64,000 bases of DNA from Hyphomicrobiales bacterium (lineage in GTDB: Bacteria; Pseudomonadota; Alphaproteobacteria; Rhizobiales; Rhizobiaceae). Each line of letters begins with the position of its first letter. Position 1 is the first letter of the stretch. Made by a program: the position numbers and the translations under genes. Where the stretch lies: contig UCNG01000020.1 in NCBI GenBank assembly GCA_900473915.1, forward strand, positions 160,873 through 224,872, written 5' to 3'. A model generated the notes under the pieces. The model worked only from the letters and a program-made list of their open reading frames with translations. It was not told the origin of the DNA and did not search any database. This document shows positions 1-8,564 of the stretch, one piece after another.

Positions 1-23
1 ACAAGGCGCGCAAGAAGGGCTGA
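1..23 (+). CDS. 3' end of an upstream gene (partial)
   Basis: The frame beginning at base 3 reads Lys-Ala-Arg-Lys-Lys-Gly and then a TGA stop at 21-23, two bases before the ATG of the aconitase-X large subunit. A basic C-terminus this close to the next start suggests the end of a co-transcribed gene. Only six codons are visible, so no function can be given and the frame could be accidental. Confidence 0.3.
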
Positions 24-25
24 GC

Positions 26-1285
26 ATGGCGCTGACATTAACCGATGAAGAGCGTTCCATCGCTGCCGGAGAACAGGGCGAAGGCGCTGCGATGGCCATG
101 CGCATCGTGGCCGACACGGCACGATTGATGGGGGCTCCGCATCTCATTCCGGTCGCATCCGCCCATATCGATGGCGCGCTTTATCATGGCGACAGTGGAA
201 CGCTTTTTGCAGAGAAGCTGGTAGAGGGCGGCGCGAAGGTGAAGGTGCGCTCCACGCTCAATGTCGGTTCCATCGATTTGACCGGCTGTTCGCGAAATAA
301 TTTGCCGGCTCACGAGGCGGATATGGCCAGGCGCATGATGCGCGCCTATATCAAGCTCGGCTGCGAACCGACATGGACCTGCGCCCCCTATCAGGCGGGA
401 CATCGCCCGGAGAAGGGCACGGATGTGGCTTGGGGCGAATCCAACGCAGTCGTCTTCTGCAATTCGGTTCTGGGCGCGCGCACCAATCGCTATGGCGATT
501 TTCTCGATATCGCCTGCGCCATTGCAGGCCGCGCGCCGGATTATGGCCTGCACCGCCCGGAAAACCGCCGCGCTACGGTGGTTCTCGATATTTCCGCCAT
601 TGACCCCGCCTTCCTACGCTCCGAAGTGGCCTGGCCCATTCTCGGCAATCTGTTCGGGCGCAGCGTAGGCACGAATATTGGTGTCGTCGCTGGCAGTCCT
701 GTCCATCCCGATGAGGACGATCTCAAGGCTTTCGGTGCGGCGTCGGCGTCGGTTGGTGCCGTCGGCCTGTTCCATATCGCGGGCGTGACCCCGGAAGCGC
801 CCGATCTTGAAACGGCCTTGCAGCATCAGAAGCCGGAAGGTGTCATTCTGGTCACGCGAGACATGATCGAGATGACGCGCAAGCGGCTTTCGACGGTCGA
901 ACGGGTGGATCATATCGATGCGGTCGCCATCGGCAGCCCGCATCTTTCGATAGCGGAATTTGACCGCCTGGAGCGCGCCATCGCGGAACGCAAGCTCGCC
1001 GTGCCGCTTTATGCCTGCACCGGGCGCCATGCGCTGGCTGAACTTGAAAAGGGCGGGCGCAGGCAGGCGCTGGAGAAGGCGGGCGTCGTCATCGTCGCCG
1101 ATACATGCGTGGTGGTAACGCCTATTTTGCCAGCTAAGAATGATGCCGTCCTGATGACCAATTCCGGCAAGTTCGCCCATTATGCACCCGGCAATACCGG
1201 CTATGGGGTGCTTTATGCCTCGCTGGAGGAATGCGTGGAAAGTGCGGTCACAGGGCGTCCCATTTTTGAGGGGCAAGCGGCATGA
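26..1285 (+). CDS. Aconitase X large (catalytic) subunit
   Basis: This 419-residue protein matches the aconitase-X (DUF521) catalytic family. Visible family features are a TGCSRNN block with Cys88, Cys113 and Cys119 in the stretch after it, and a late VADTCVVVTP segment; such cysteines bind the Fe-S cluster in the family. Characterised bacterial members with a separate small subunit are cis-3-hydroxy-L-proline dehydratases, while archaeal ones act on mevalonate 5-phosphate. Hydroxyproline dehydration is therefore the likely but unproven role. The small subunit follows with a 4-base ATGA overlap, so the two are probably translated together as a heterodimer. Confidence 0.85.
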   Translation: MALTLTDEERSIAAGEQGEGAAMAMRIVADTARLMGAPHLIPVASAHIDGALYHGDSGTLFAEKLVEGGAKVKVRSTLNVGSIDLTGCSRNNLPAHEADMARRMMRAYIKLGCEPTWTCAPYQAGHRPEKGTDVAWGESNAVVFCNSVLGARTNRYGDFLDIACAIAGRAPDYGLHRPENRRATVVLDISAIDPAFLRSEVAWPILGNLFGRSVGTNIGVVAGSPVHPDEDDLKAFGAASASVGAVGLFHIAGVTPEAPDLETALQHQKPEGVILVTRDMIEMTRKRLSTVERVDHIDAVAIGSPHLSIAEFDRLERAIAERKLAVPLYACTGRHALAELEKGGRRQALEKAGVVIVADTCVVVTPILPAKNDAVLMTNSGKFAHYAPGNTGYGVLYASLEECVESAVTGRPIFEGQAA

Positions 1286-1698
1286 GCAGGCTCGAAACCA
1301 CGATCCTTGTTGCCGGAAAAGGCGCGGAGGCTGAGGCGCTGGTCTTGTCCGCACCGATCAGTTTCTGGGGCGGTGTCGATCCCAAGAGTGGTCGCATTGC
1401 CGATGTGCGCCATCCCGAGCATGGACAGAGCATCGCCGGGCGCGTGCTGTGCCTGCCGGGAACCATCGGGTCGTCATCGGCGGCGGCGGTGCTTCTGGAG
1501 CTTGTCCATAGCGGCCATGCGCCTGCGGCCATTGTCCTGCATGAGCCGGATGCGATCCTGCTGCTTGGCCTGATCGTCGCCCGTGAAATGGGGCATTGTG
1601 TGCCGATTGCCATTGAACTTGAACGTGAGGCGCAAAAGCAACTCGCCGGCCATCGGGTGACGGTCGGCGAGGATGGAATTATCTGGATCGCTCCTTAA
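1282..1698 (+). CDS. Aconitase X small subunit (DUF126 swivel domain)
   Basis: A 138-residue protein overlapping the stop of the large subunit by four bases. It has the short beta-rich swivelling domain of the aconitase-X small subunit, including a GRVLCLPGTIGSSS segment at about residues 53-66 whose serine-rich tip contributes to the active site in this family. In other bacteria the two parts can be one polypeptide; here they are split. It should be non-functional alone and act with the preceding gene product. Confidence 0.83.
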   Translation: MSRLETTILVAGKGAEAEALVLSAPISFWGGVDPKSGRIADVRHPEHGQSIAGRVLCLPGTIGSSSAAAVLLELVHSGHAPAAIVLHEPDAILLLGLIVAREMGHCVPIAIELEREAQKQLAGHRVTVGEDGIIWIAP

Positions 1699-1711
1699 AC
1701 CCGTGTATTTT

Positions 1712-1793
1712 CGCTGTCGCCGCGCTTCCCCTCGCCCTTCGAGACGCCTCCTTTCGACAAACTCAGAAGGCTCCTCAGGATGAGGGAAAAGAG
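1712..1793. repeat. Dispersed intergenic palindrome-like element
   Basis: The gap between the convergent aconitase-X and ghrA genes contains CCCTTCGAGACGCCTC, then TTTCGACAAACTCAG and CTCCTCAGGATGAGGG. The CCTCAGGATGAGG part is a near-perfect palindrome. Elements of this kind recur between genes in Rhizobiales genomes. Only one copy lies in this window, so the repeat status rests on general knowledge. It may also act as a stem-loop at the end of the minus-strand yej-ghrA transcript. Confidence 0.45.
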
Positions 1794-1808
1794 ACCGCAT
1801 AGGCGGCT

Positions 1809-2765
1809 CTAATATTGCGTGTTGCGATCCACAACGTGTTCCAGCGTCCCGTCGCGCTCAAAAGCTTCGATCTGGCGGATGATCTGCGGCACAAGAGCGG
1901 TCGCCGATGAGCTTGCCGCCGCATGCGGGGTGATCGTCACGCGCGGATGGTCCCAAAGCGGGCTGTTGGTTGGCAGCGGTTCCTGCGTGAACACATCGAG
2001 CGAAGCTGCCGACAGAAGACCGCGATCGAGCGCGGCCAGAATATCCGCCTCATTCTGCAATCCGCCGCGCCCGGCATTGATCAGCACCGGCGCGCCGAGC
2101 GGCCCGTCACTCTTCAATTGCGCGAACATCGACATGGAGAGGATGCCCTTCGTGTCCGGCGTCAGCGGCAGCAGGCAGACGAAGATATCCGGCGTCTTGA
2201 GGAATTTCCCAAAGCCGTCCTTGCCGTGATAGGTCTGTACGCCATCGATGTCCTGCGGACGGCGGCTCCAGCCGGTCACGTTGAAGCCAAGCGTTTTCAG
2301 CTTTTCCGCCGCATCGCGACCCAATACGCCGAGGCCCATGATGCCGACTGTCACTTCATGCGCGGCGGGCTGGCGGCGATCTTCGTGCCAGACATGATTT
2401 TGCTGCTGCTTGCGATAGCGCTGTCCGAGACGGTGGTGGTCCAGCACCTGCCAGACGACATATTCCGTCATGCGCATGGTGAGATCGTCAGAGATGATGC
2501 GCACTAACGGCACATCGGGGATCCGGTCATCGAGGAAGACGTGATCGACGCCCGCACCCAGTGAAAAGATGACTTTCAGATTAGGCAGCTTCTCAAGTGA
2601 GCCCGGCTTCTGCTTCCACACCAACGCATATTTGATGGAGGGGTCAATTTCTGTGCGATCCGTCACTACCGGACGGTCTGGCGCGTGATCCCGAAACGTC
2701 TTCAGCCAGATTTCCGGGTCCCAGTCGGTGATCGCGAGAAGAATATTGTCCTTGGTTTCGCTCAT
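1809..2765 (-). CDS. ghrA: D-2-hydroxyacid dehydrogenase, glyoxylate/hydroxypyruvate reductase A type
   Basis: A 318-residue cytosolic NAD(P)H-dependent reductase of the D-2-hydroxyacid dehydrogenase family. The Rossmann motif GIMGLGVLG lies near residues 141-149. The catalytic triad is visible as Arg in NAGRGG, Glu in TQEPLP and His in ITPHAAA. The C-terminal arrangement resembles GhrA, which reduces glyoxylate and hydroxypyruvate. Its ATG overlaps the yejF stop by four bases, so it is the last gene of the peptide-transporter operon. The exact substrate cannot be read from sequence. Confidence 0.83.
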   Translation of the reverse strand: MSETKDNILLAITDWDPEIWLKTFRDHAPDRPVVTDRTEIDPSIKYALVWKQKPGSLEKLPNLKVIFSLGAGVDHVFLDDRIPDVPLVRIISDDLTMRMTEYVVWQVLDHHRLGQRYRKQQQNHVWHEDRRQPAAHEVTVGIMGLGVLGRDAAEKLKTLGFNVTGWSRRPQDIDGVQTYHGKDGFGKFLKTPDIFVCLLPLTPDTKGILSMSMFAQLKSDGPLGAPVLINAGRGGLQNEADILAALDRGLLSAASLDVFTQEPLPTNSPLWDHPRVTITPHAAASSSATALVPQIIRQIEAFERDGTLEHVVDRNTQY

Positions 2766-4414
2766 TGTTTTACCCCTCCCTGTGTTGCTTCCATGTGGAA
2801 AGCGGCAGCCATCAACGCCTTGGTATAATCGGTCTGCGGATTGGCAAAAACATCCTTTGCCGCGCCATATTCGACTGCCTTGCCGTTGCGCATCACCAGT
2901 ACATCATTGGCCAGTGCCCGCACCACTTTCAGATCGTGGCTGATGAAAAGATAGGCAAGATCGTGCTTCTTCTGCAATGCGCGCAACAGATCGACAACCT
3001 GCGCCTGCACGCTCATGTCCAGCGCCGAGGTCGGCTCGTCCAGCATGACGAATTTCGGGTTCAGCGCAAGAGCGCGCGCAATGGCGATGCGCTGGCGCTG
3101 GCCGCCGGAAAACTCATGCGGATAGCGGAAGCGGGTTTCAGGATCGAGGTTCACTTCCTTCAAAGCCGCAACGACACGCGTATCGCGGTCGTCTGCGGAA
3201 AGTTTCGGCTCGTGCACCAGAAGCCCTTCGGCGATGATGTCGGCGATGGTCATGCGCGGCGACAGCGAGCCGAACGGGTCCTGAAACACGATCTGCATTT
3301 CCCGGCGCAGCGGGCGCATGTCCTTGAAGCTGTATTTGGCGATGTCGCGACCGTCGAAATTGATCTCGCCCTTGGATGAGATCATGCGCGAAAGCGCCAG
3401 GCCAAGCGTCGTCTTGCCGGAACCCGATTCGCCGACCACGCCGAGCGTCTGTCCGGCGCGCAAGGTCACGTCGATGCCGTCTACCGCCTTCACATGGTCG
3501 ACGGTCTTGCGCAGGAAACCTTTCTTGATCGGGAACCAGACGCGAATGTCCTTGCCTTCCATCACCGTTTTCGCGGCGGGATCGGCAGCAGGCGGTTCGC
3601 CCTTCGGTTCGGCGGCAAGCAGGTGTTTGGTGTAGGTGTGCTGCGGGTTCTCAAAAATGTCCTGCGTCGAACCGGCCTCGACGATCTTGCCCTTGCTCAT
3701 CACGCAGACCTTGTCGGCGATCTTGCGCACGATGCCGAGATCGTGGGTGATGAACAGCATCGACATGCCCTGCGCGGCTTTCAGTTCGGCAAGCAGCTTC
3801 AATATCTGCGCCTGCACGGTAACGTCGAGCGCGGTGGTCGGCTCGTCGGCAATCAGCAGTTTCGGCTTGTTGGCCAAGGCCATCGCGATCATGACGCGCT
3901 GGCGCTGTCCGCCGGAAAGCTGGTGCGGGAAAGCGGACAGGCGCTTTTCCGGTTCGCGAATGCCGACTTCGTGCAGAAGTTCAAGTGTGCGTGCCCGTGC
4001 CTGGGCGTCGCCCATGCCTTGGTGCATTTTCAGGATTTCGCCAATCTGCCGCTCCACGCTGTGCAGGGGATTGAGCGAGGTCATCGGCTCCTGAAAGATC
4101 ATCGTGATGTCGTTGCCGCGCACGCGGCGCAGTTCCGGCTCCGAAGCCTTCATCAGATCCTTGCCGTTGAAAAGAATTTCCCCGGAAGGATGGCTGGCGG
4201 AAGGGTAGGGCAGCAGTTTCAGGATCGACAGGGCCGAGACGGATTTGCCCGAACCCGATTCGCCGACGAGTGCTACCGTTTCGCCTTCGGCGATGTCGAA
4301 GGATATGCGGTCGACAGAAACGCGTTCCTCACCATTCTGGCGGAAGGCAACCGACAGATCGCGGACGGACAGGAGAGGATTGTTCATTGATCCGCCACTC
4401 ATTGGCCCACTCAT
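2762..4414 (-). CDS. yejF: Peptide ABC transporter, fused double ATP-binding protein YejF
   Basis: A 550-residue protein with two complete ABC ATPase domains in tandem (roughly residues 10-260 and 285-540). Each has a Walker A (GESGSGKS and GESGSGKT), an LSGGQRQR or FSGGQRQR signature and a Walker B aspartate-glutamate. It should energise YejBE for peptide uptake. I chose the ATG at 4414 because it overlaps the yejE stop as ATGA and has AAAGG upstream; in-frame ATGs at 4402 and 4387 are alternatives. A longer open frame extends to 4693 but lies inside yejE. Confidence 0.92.
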   Translation of the reverse strand: MSGPMSGGSMNNPLLSVRDLSVAFRQNGEERVSVDRISFDIAEGETVALVGESGSGKSVSALSILKLLPYPSASHPSGEILFNGKDLMKASEPELRRVRGNDITMIFQEPMTSLNPLHSVERQIGEILKMHQGMGDAQARARTLELLHEVGIREPEKRLSAFPHQLSGGQRQRVMIAMALANKPKLLIADEPTTALDVTVQAQILKLLAELKAAQGMSMLFITHDLGIVRKIADKVCVMSKGKIVEAGSTQDIFENPQHTYTKHLLAAEPKGEPPAADPAAKTVMEGKDIRVWFPIKKGFLRKTVDHVKAVDGIDVTLRAGQTLGVVGESGSGKTTLGLALSRMISSKGEINFDGRDIAKYSFKDMRPLRREMQIVFQDPFGSLSPRMTIADIIAEGLLVHEPKLSADDRDTRVVAALKEVNLDPETRFRYPHEFSGGQRQRIAIARALALNPKFVMLDEPTSALDMSVQAQVVDLLRALQKKHDLAYLFISHDLKVVRALANDVLVMRNGKAVEYGAAKDVFANPQTDYTKALMAAAFHMEATQGGVKQ

Positions 4415-5547
4415 TGAAATGCCTTTCGCGGATCGAAGGCGTCGCGTGTTGCCTCCCCGATGAAGATCAGAAGCGACAGCATCAGCGAGATGACGACGAA
4501 GCCGGTAATGCCGAGCCACGGCGCCTGAAGGTTGTTCTTGCCCTGGGCAAGAAGTTCGCCCAGCGAAGCCGAACCGGGCGGCAGGCCGAAGCCGAGGAAG
4601 TCGAGCGAGGTGAGCGTGGTGATCGAGCCGTTGAGGATGAAAGGCAGGAAGGTCAGTGTCGCGACCATGGCGTTGGGCAACAGATGCCGCCACATGATGG
4701 TGCCGTTCTTCACACCGAGCGCGCGCGCCGCATTCACATATTCAAAATTTCGCGCCCGCAAAAACTCAGCGCGCACGACGCCGACGAAGGCCACCCATGA
4801 GAACAGGAGCATAATGCCGAGCAGCACCCAGAAGCCGGGCGGCAATATCGCCGCGATAATCAGCAACAGGTAGAGAACCGGGATCGAGGACCAGATTTCG
4901 ATGAAACGCTGGAAAAGAAGATCAACCCAGCCGCCGAAATAGCCCTGCACTGCGCCCGCCGTCACGCCGATTATTGCCGAGAAGAAGGTGAGGATCAGGC
5001 CGAAAAGCACCGAAATGCGGAAGCCGTAGAGCGCGCGCGCAAAGACGTCGCGCGCCTGATCGTCGGTGCCGAGCAGGTTGAAATTGCCGAAGCGGCAGTT
5101 GGGATCGCTCACGCCTTGGCTGTAGCGCTGACAGCGCTCTTCCGGCGAATAAAGCCAGAATGGCTTCGACGGGGCCGCTTCTGGTATCTCGCTGTTCACG
5201 GTGTTGTAGGAATAGCGGATCGGCGGCCAGATAGCCCAGCCATTATTGTTAATCTCGTCCTGTATCACCGGATCGCGATAGTCGGTGACGGCATAAAAGC
5301 CGCCGAATTTTTCTTCCGGGTAATCGACAAAGACTGGGGCCAGCAGTTCCCCTTTGTAGGAAACGAGGATAGGCCGGTCATTGGCGATGAATTCGGAACA
5401 AAGGGCTGCGACAAGCAGGAACAGGAAAATCCACAGCGACCAGTAACCGCGCTTGTTTGCCTTGAAATTCTGCCAGCGGCGCTTGTTGAGCGGCGACAGA
5501 AACGGACGTTTTACCGGCTTTGCGGTGGCGAGGGTGGTGTCGGTCAT
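4411..5547 (-). CDS. yejE: Peptide ABC transporter permease YejE
   Basis: A 378-residue inner-membrane permease. It has an N-terminal membrane segment near residues 37-55, a long periplasmic loop, then five membrane segments. The binding-protein-dependent transport signature (EAA-type loop, AARALGV...MWRHLLPNA) sits near residues 275-300. The ATG at 5547 shares one base with the yejB stop (TGATG) and is preceded by GGAGGG; a GTG one codon upstream is possible. YejABEF takes up short peptides and in Brucella and Salmonella is linked to resistance to antimicrobial peptides. Confidence 0.92.
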   Translation of the reverse strand: MTDTTLATAKPVKRPFLSPLNKRRWQNFKANKRGYWSLWIFLFLLVAALCSEFIANDRPILVSYKGELLAPVFVDYPEEKFGGFYAVTDYRDPVIQDEINNNGWAIWPPIRYSYNTVNSEIPEAAPSKPFWLYSPEERCQRYSQGVSDPNCRFGNFNLLGTDDQARDVFARALYGFRISVLFGLILTFFSAIIGVTAGAVQGYFGGWVDLLFQRFIEIWSSIPVLYLLLIIAAILPPGFWVLLGIMLLFSWVAFVGVVRAEFLRARNFEYVNAARALGVKNGTIMWRHLLPNAMVATLTFLPFILNGSITTLTSLDFLGFGLPPGSASLGELLAQGKNNLQAPWLGITGFVVISLMLSLLIFIGEATRDAFDPRKAFQ

Positions 5548-6644
5548 CACACGTCCCTCCGGTCAAAATCGATGCGCGGATCGATCCACGTATAGGTGAG
5601 GTCGGACAGGAGGCCGACTAGCAGGCCGATCAGCGAGAAGATGAAGAGGTTGGCGAAGACCACCGGATAATCGCGGTTGATGACCGACTGGTAGCCAAGG
5701 AGGCCAAGCCCGTCGAGCGAGAAGATGGTTTCGATCAGAAGCGAGCCGGTGAAGAAAGCCGAAATGAAGGCACCCGGAAAACCGGCGATCACGATCAGCA
5801 TCGCGTTGCGGAAGACGTGACCATAGAGAACCTGATTCTCGGTCAGTCCCTTGGCGCGGGCGGTCGTCACATATTGCTTGCGGATTTCTTCCAGAAACGA
5901 ATTCTTGGTCAGAAGCGTGGTCGTCGCGAAGGCGGAAAGCACGAGTGCCGTCACCGGCAGAACCATGTGCCACAGATAGTCGCCGATCTTGCCCCAGAAC
6001 GACATCTGCGCGAAATCGGGCGAAGTGAGGCCACGCAGCGGGAACCAGTCGAAAAACGAGCCGCCCGCGAAAAGCACAATCAGCAGGATGGCGAACAGGA
6101 AGCTTGGGATAGCATAGCCGACGATGATGACGGCGCTGGTCCAGGTGTCGAAGCGCGAGCCGTCCTTGATCGCCTTGCGAATGCCGAGCGGTATGGAGAT
6201 CATGTAGGACAGAAAAGTCAGCCACAGGCCGAGCGAGATCGAAACCGGCATTTTTTCCTTGATGAGATCGATCACGCTGATATCGCGGAAATAGCTGCGC
6301 CCGAAATCGAAACGCAGATAGTTCCACAGCATCTGGCCGAAACGTTCCAGCGGGGGCTTGTCGAAACCGAACTGTTTTTCCAGATCGGCGATGAATTGCG
6401 GGTCCAGCCCCTGTGCGCCGCGATATTTGGAATTGACCGAACCGCTATCGACGGCACTTTGTCCAAAATCGCCGCCACCGCCGGACAGGCGGTCGAGAGC
6501 ATCGCCGCCCTGACCGGACAATTGCGCGATTACCCGCTCGACCGGACCGCCGGGGGCGAACTGAACGACGGCGAAGGAAATGGCCATGATGCCGAAAATA
6601 GTCGGAATCATCAGAAGCAGACGGCGGAGAATATAAGCGCCCAT
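5547..6644 (-). CDS. yejB: Peptide ABC transporter permease YejB
   Basis: A 365-residue membrane permease starting [18 protein letters not shown], the usual first membrane helix of DppB/YejB proteins. A long periplasmic insertion rich in Gly and Ser (about residues 43-70) follows. The transport signature (TTARAKGL...YGHVFRNA) lies near residues 255-280. It should form the membrane channel with YejE. It lies 33 bases downstream of the second binding protein and overlaps yejE by one base, as expected for one operon. Confidence 0.92.
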   Translation of the reverse strand: MGAYILRRLLLMIPTIFGIMAISFAVVQFAPGGPVERVIAQLSGQGGDALDRLSGGGGDFGQSAVDSGSVNSKYRGAQGLDPQFIADLEKQFGFDKPPLERFGQMLWNYLRFDFGRSYFRDISVIDLIKEKMPVSISLGLWLTFLSYMISIPLGIRKAIKDGSRFDTWTSAVIIVGYAIPSFLFAILLIVLFAGGSFFDWFPLRGLTSPDFAQMSFWGKIGDYLWHMVLPVTALVLSAFATTTLLTKNSFLEEIRKQYVTTARAKGLTENQVLYGHVFRNAMLIVIAGFPGAFISAFFTGSLLIETIFSLDGLGLLGYQSVINRDYPVVFANLFIFSLIGLLVGLLSDLTYTWIDPRIDFDRRDV

Positions 6645-6677
6645 CAGCCGGTTTTTCTCCGCAGGTTCAGATCAGTC

Positions 6678-8552
6678 TTATGGCTTGCCAACAGCTTCTG
6701 CCTTTTCTTTATCAATCCACCACAGCGTCTCGACAGGGAAGCCGTAATCCGGCTTCGGCTCCTTGAAACCGAACCGGTCCCAATAGGCCACGAGATGATT
6801 CGCTCCTAGCCAATTTGGAATCCAGTCGCGCCGGATACGCAAGTACCGATCGAGCACACGCATCGTGGCGACGAGTTCTTCACGCGTCGAAGCTGCGCCG
6901 ATATCTGCAATCAGCGCGTCGATCAACGGATCTTCCGTGCCGGGAAGGTTGTAGCTGCCCGGCATTCTGGCCGATTCGGAACCAAATGTGCCGGCAAGCG
7001 ATTCCTGGGTCGGTGTCGGGCTGAACTGCAACGCCATGCCCACCATGTCGAACTGGAAATCCTGCACCAGTGCCTGGTACTGGCTTGCATCGACAAGCCG
7101 GTGGCTCGCATCAATGCCTATGGCGCGAAGTTTCTGCACATAGGGGTTGTATATGCGGGAGAACCCCTCCGAATTGCTCAGGATTTCGAGCGCGAATTTC
7201 GATCCATCCTTGTCGTGGAACTGGCCGTTCTTGCGCTCGAAGCCCGCCGCCTCCAACAGCTTGATGGCCTCTGCGAACTGTTTCCGGTCGCGTCCCGATC
7301 CGTCCGATACCGGCATCAGCAGGGCTTCGCCGAAAATGGCGTCGGGCAGCTTGCCGCGATAGCGTTCCAGCACTTTCAGCTCATCGGGCGTCGGCAGGCC
7401 GCTTGCCTGAAAATCCGATCCCTGAAAGCAGGACTGCGCACGAGTATAGATATTATAGAACAGATGCTCGTTGGTCCATTCGAAGTCGAAGCAAAGCGTG
7501 ATTGCCTCACGCACACGCGGATCACGGAACCGCTCGCGACGCTGGTTCAGCGCCCAGGCCTGCATCAACGGGCGCTTTTCCGGCGGAAAGGTGCGCTTGA
7601 TGACCTTTCCCTGCTGGATGGCCGGGAAATCATAGGCCGTCGCCCAGTTCTTGGAAGCAAGCTCCTCGCGATAATCGATGCTGCCTTTCTTGAAGGCTTC
7701 AAACTGCGGCTGGCGGTCGCGGAAAAATTCGATGCGAATGCGGTCGAAATGGTTGAAGCCTTTCTGCACCGGCAGGTCCTTCGCCCAATAATCCTCGACG
7801 CGATCATATTCGATGAACTGACCGGCGGCGAAATTGCCGACCTTATAGGCGCCGGAACCGAGCACCGGCTCCATGGTCGTGGCTTCGAAATCGCGGTCCT
7901 TGAACCAGCTTTCCGGCAGGATCGGCACCAGCACGGCATCGAGAAGGGCGTTCGCGCCGCGCCCCTCGCCGATACGCATGCGCACTTCGCGTTTGCCGGT
8001 AGCCTCAACCTTTTCCACGCCTGCCAGATATTGGCGCAGGTTCGGATGGCCTTTCTGTTTGATGGTCGTATAGGTGAACGCCACGTCCTTCGCCTCGATC
8101 GGCGAGCCATCGTGAAAGCGCGCTTCCTTGCGAAGCTTGAAGATGCAACTGCGCCGGTCTTTGGAAAGCGTCGCACTTTCCGCGACGAGGCCATAGACAG
8201 AATCCGGCTCATCCAGCGCCGAAGCCATCAGCGTATCGAAGGTCAGTTCCATGCGCGGCGGCGCGTCGCCCTGGAAGGTGAAAGTGTTGAGCGTGTTGAA
8301 CGTGTCGGTATTCTGGTTCCAGACCCAGGTCGACGGCGCGAAGTTGAAGGTGCCGCCTTTCGGCGCTTCGGGGCTGGCATAGTCGAAATGGGTGAAATCA
8401 GGACCGTATTTCAGGTCACCGAAAGCCGAAAGTCCGTGCAGTGCCTTGCCCGTCGGTATGTCGGCAAAGGCCCTCGGTGGCAGGAAGGCGGCAAAAGCAG
8501 CACTTCCAGAAAGCCCCAGAAAATGGCGGCGGTTCATGCGAAAGATTGTCAT
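6678..8552 (-). CDS. yejA: Periplasmic peptide-binding protein YejA, second paralogue, Tat-type signal
   Basis: A 624-residue family-5 extracellular solute-binding protein. The N-terminus MNRRHFLGLSG followed by a weakly hydrophobic stretch and an Ala-X-Ala site (about residue 30) looks like a twin-arginine signal, unlike the Sec-type signal of its neighbour. The body has the SBP_bac_5 hallmarks (FNTLNTFTFQG, FHDGSPIEAKDVAFTY). ATG 8552 has GAGGG about 9 bases upstream. It starts 12 bases after the first yejA ends. It presumably delivers peptides to YejBEF. Confidence 0.9.
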   Translation of the reverse strand: MTIFRMNRRHFLGLSGSAAFAAFLPPRAFADIPTGKALHGLSAFGDLKYGPDFTHFDYASPEAPKGGTFNFAPSTWVWNQNTDTFNTLNTFTFQGDAPPRMELTFDTLMASALDEPDSVYGLVAESATLSKDRRSCIFKLRKEARFHDGSPIEAKDVAFTYTTIKQKGHPNLRQYLAGVEKVEATGKREVRMRIGEGRGANALLDAVLVPILPESWFKDRDFEATTMEPVLGSGAYKVGNFAAGQFIEYDRVEDYWAKDLPVQKGFNHFDRIRIEFFRDRQPQFEAFKKGSIDYREELASKNWATAYDFPAIQQGKVIKRTFPPEKRPLMQAWALNQRRERFRDPRVREAITLCFDFEWTNEHLFYNIYTRAQSCFQGSDFQASGLPTPDELKVLERYRGKLPDAIFGEALLMPVSDGSGRDRKQFAEAIKLLEAAGFERKNGQFHDKDGSKFALEILSNSEGFSRIYNPYVQKLRAIGIDASHRLVDASQYQALVQDFQFDMVGMALQFSPTPTQESLAGTFGSESARMPGSYNLPGTEDPLIDALIADIGAASTREELVATMRVLDRYLRIRRDWIPNWLGANHLVAYWDRFGFKEPKPDYGFPVETLWWIDKEKAEAVGKP

Positions 8553-8564
8553 TCTCGTCGGCCC

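Noticed and set aside
4415-4693. N-terminal extension of the yejF frame
   Set aside because: It lies inside yejE; the ATG overlapping the yejE stop is the natural start.
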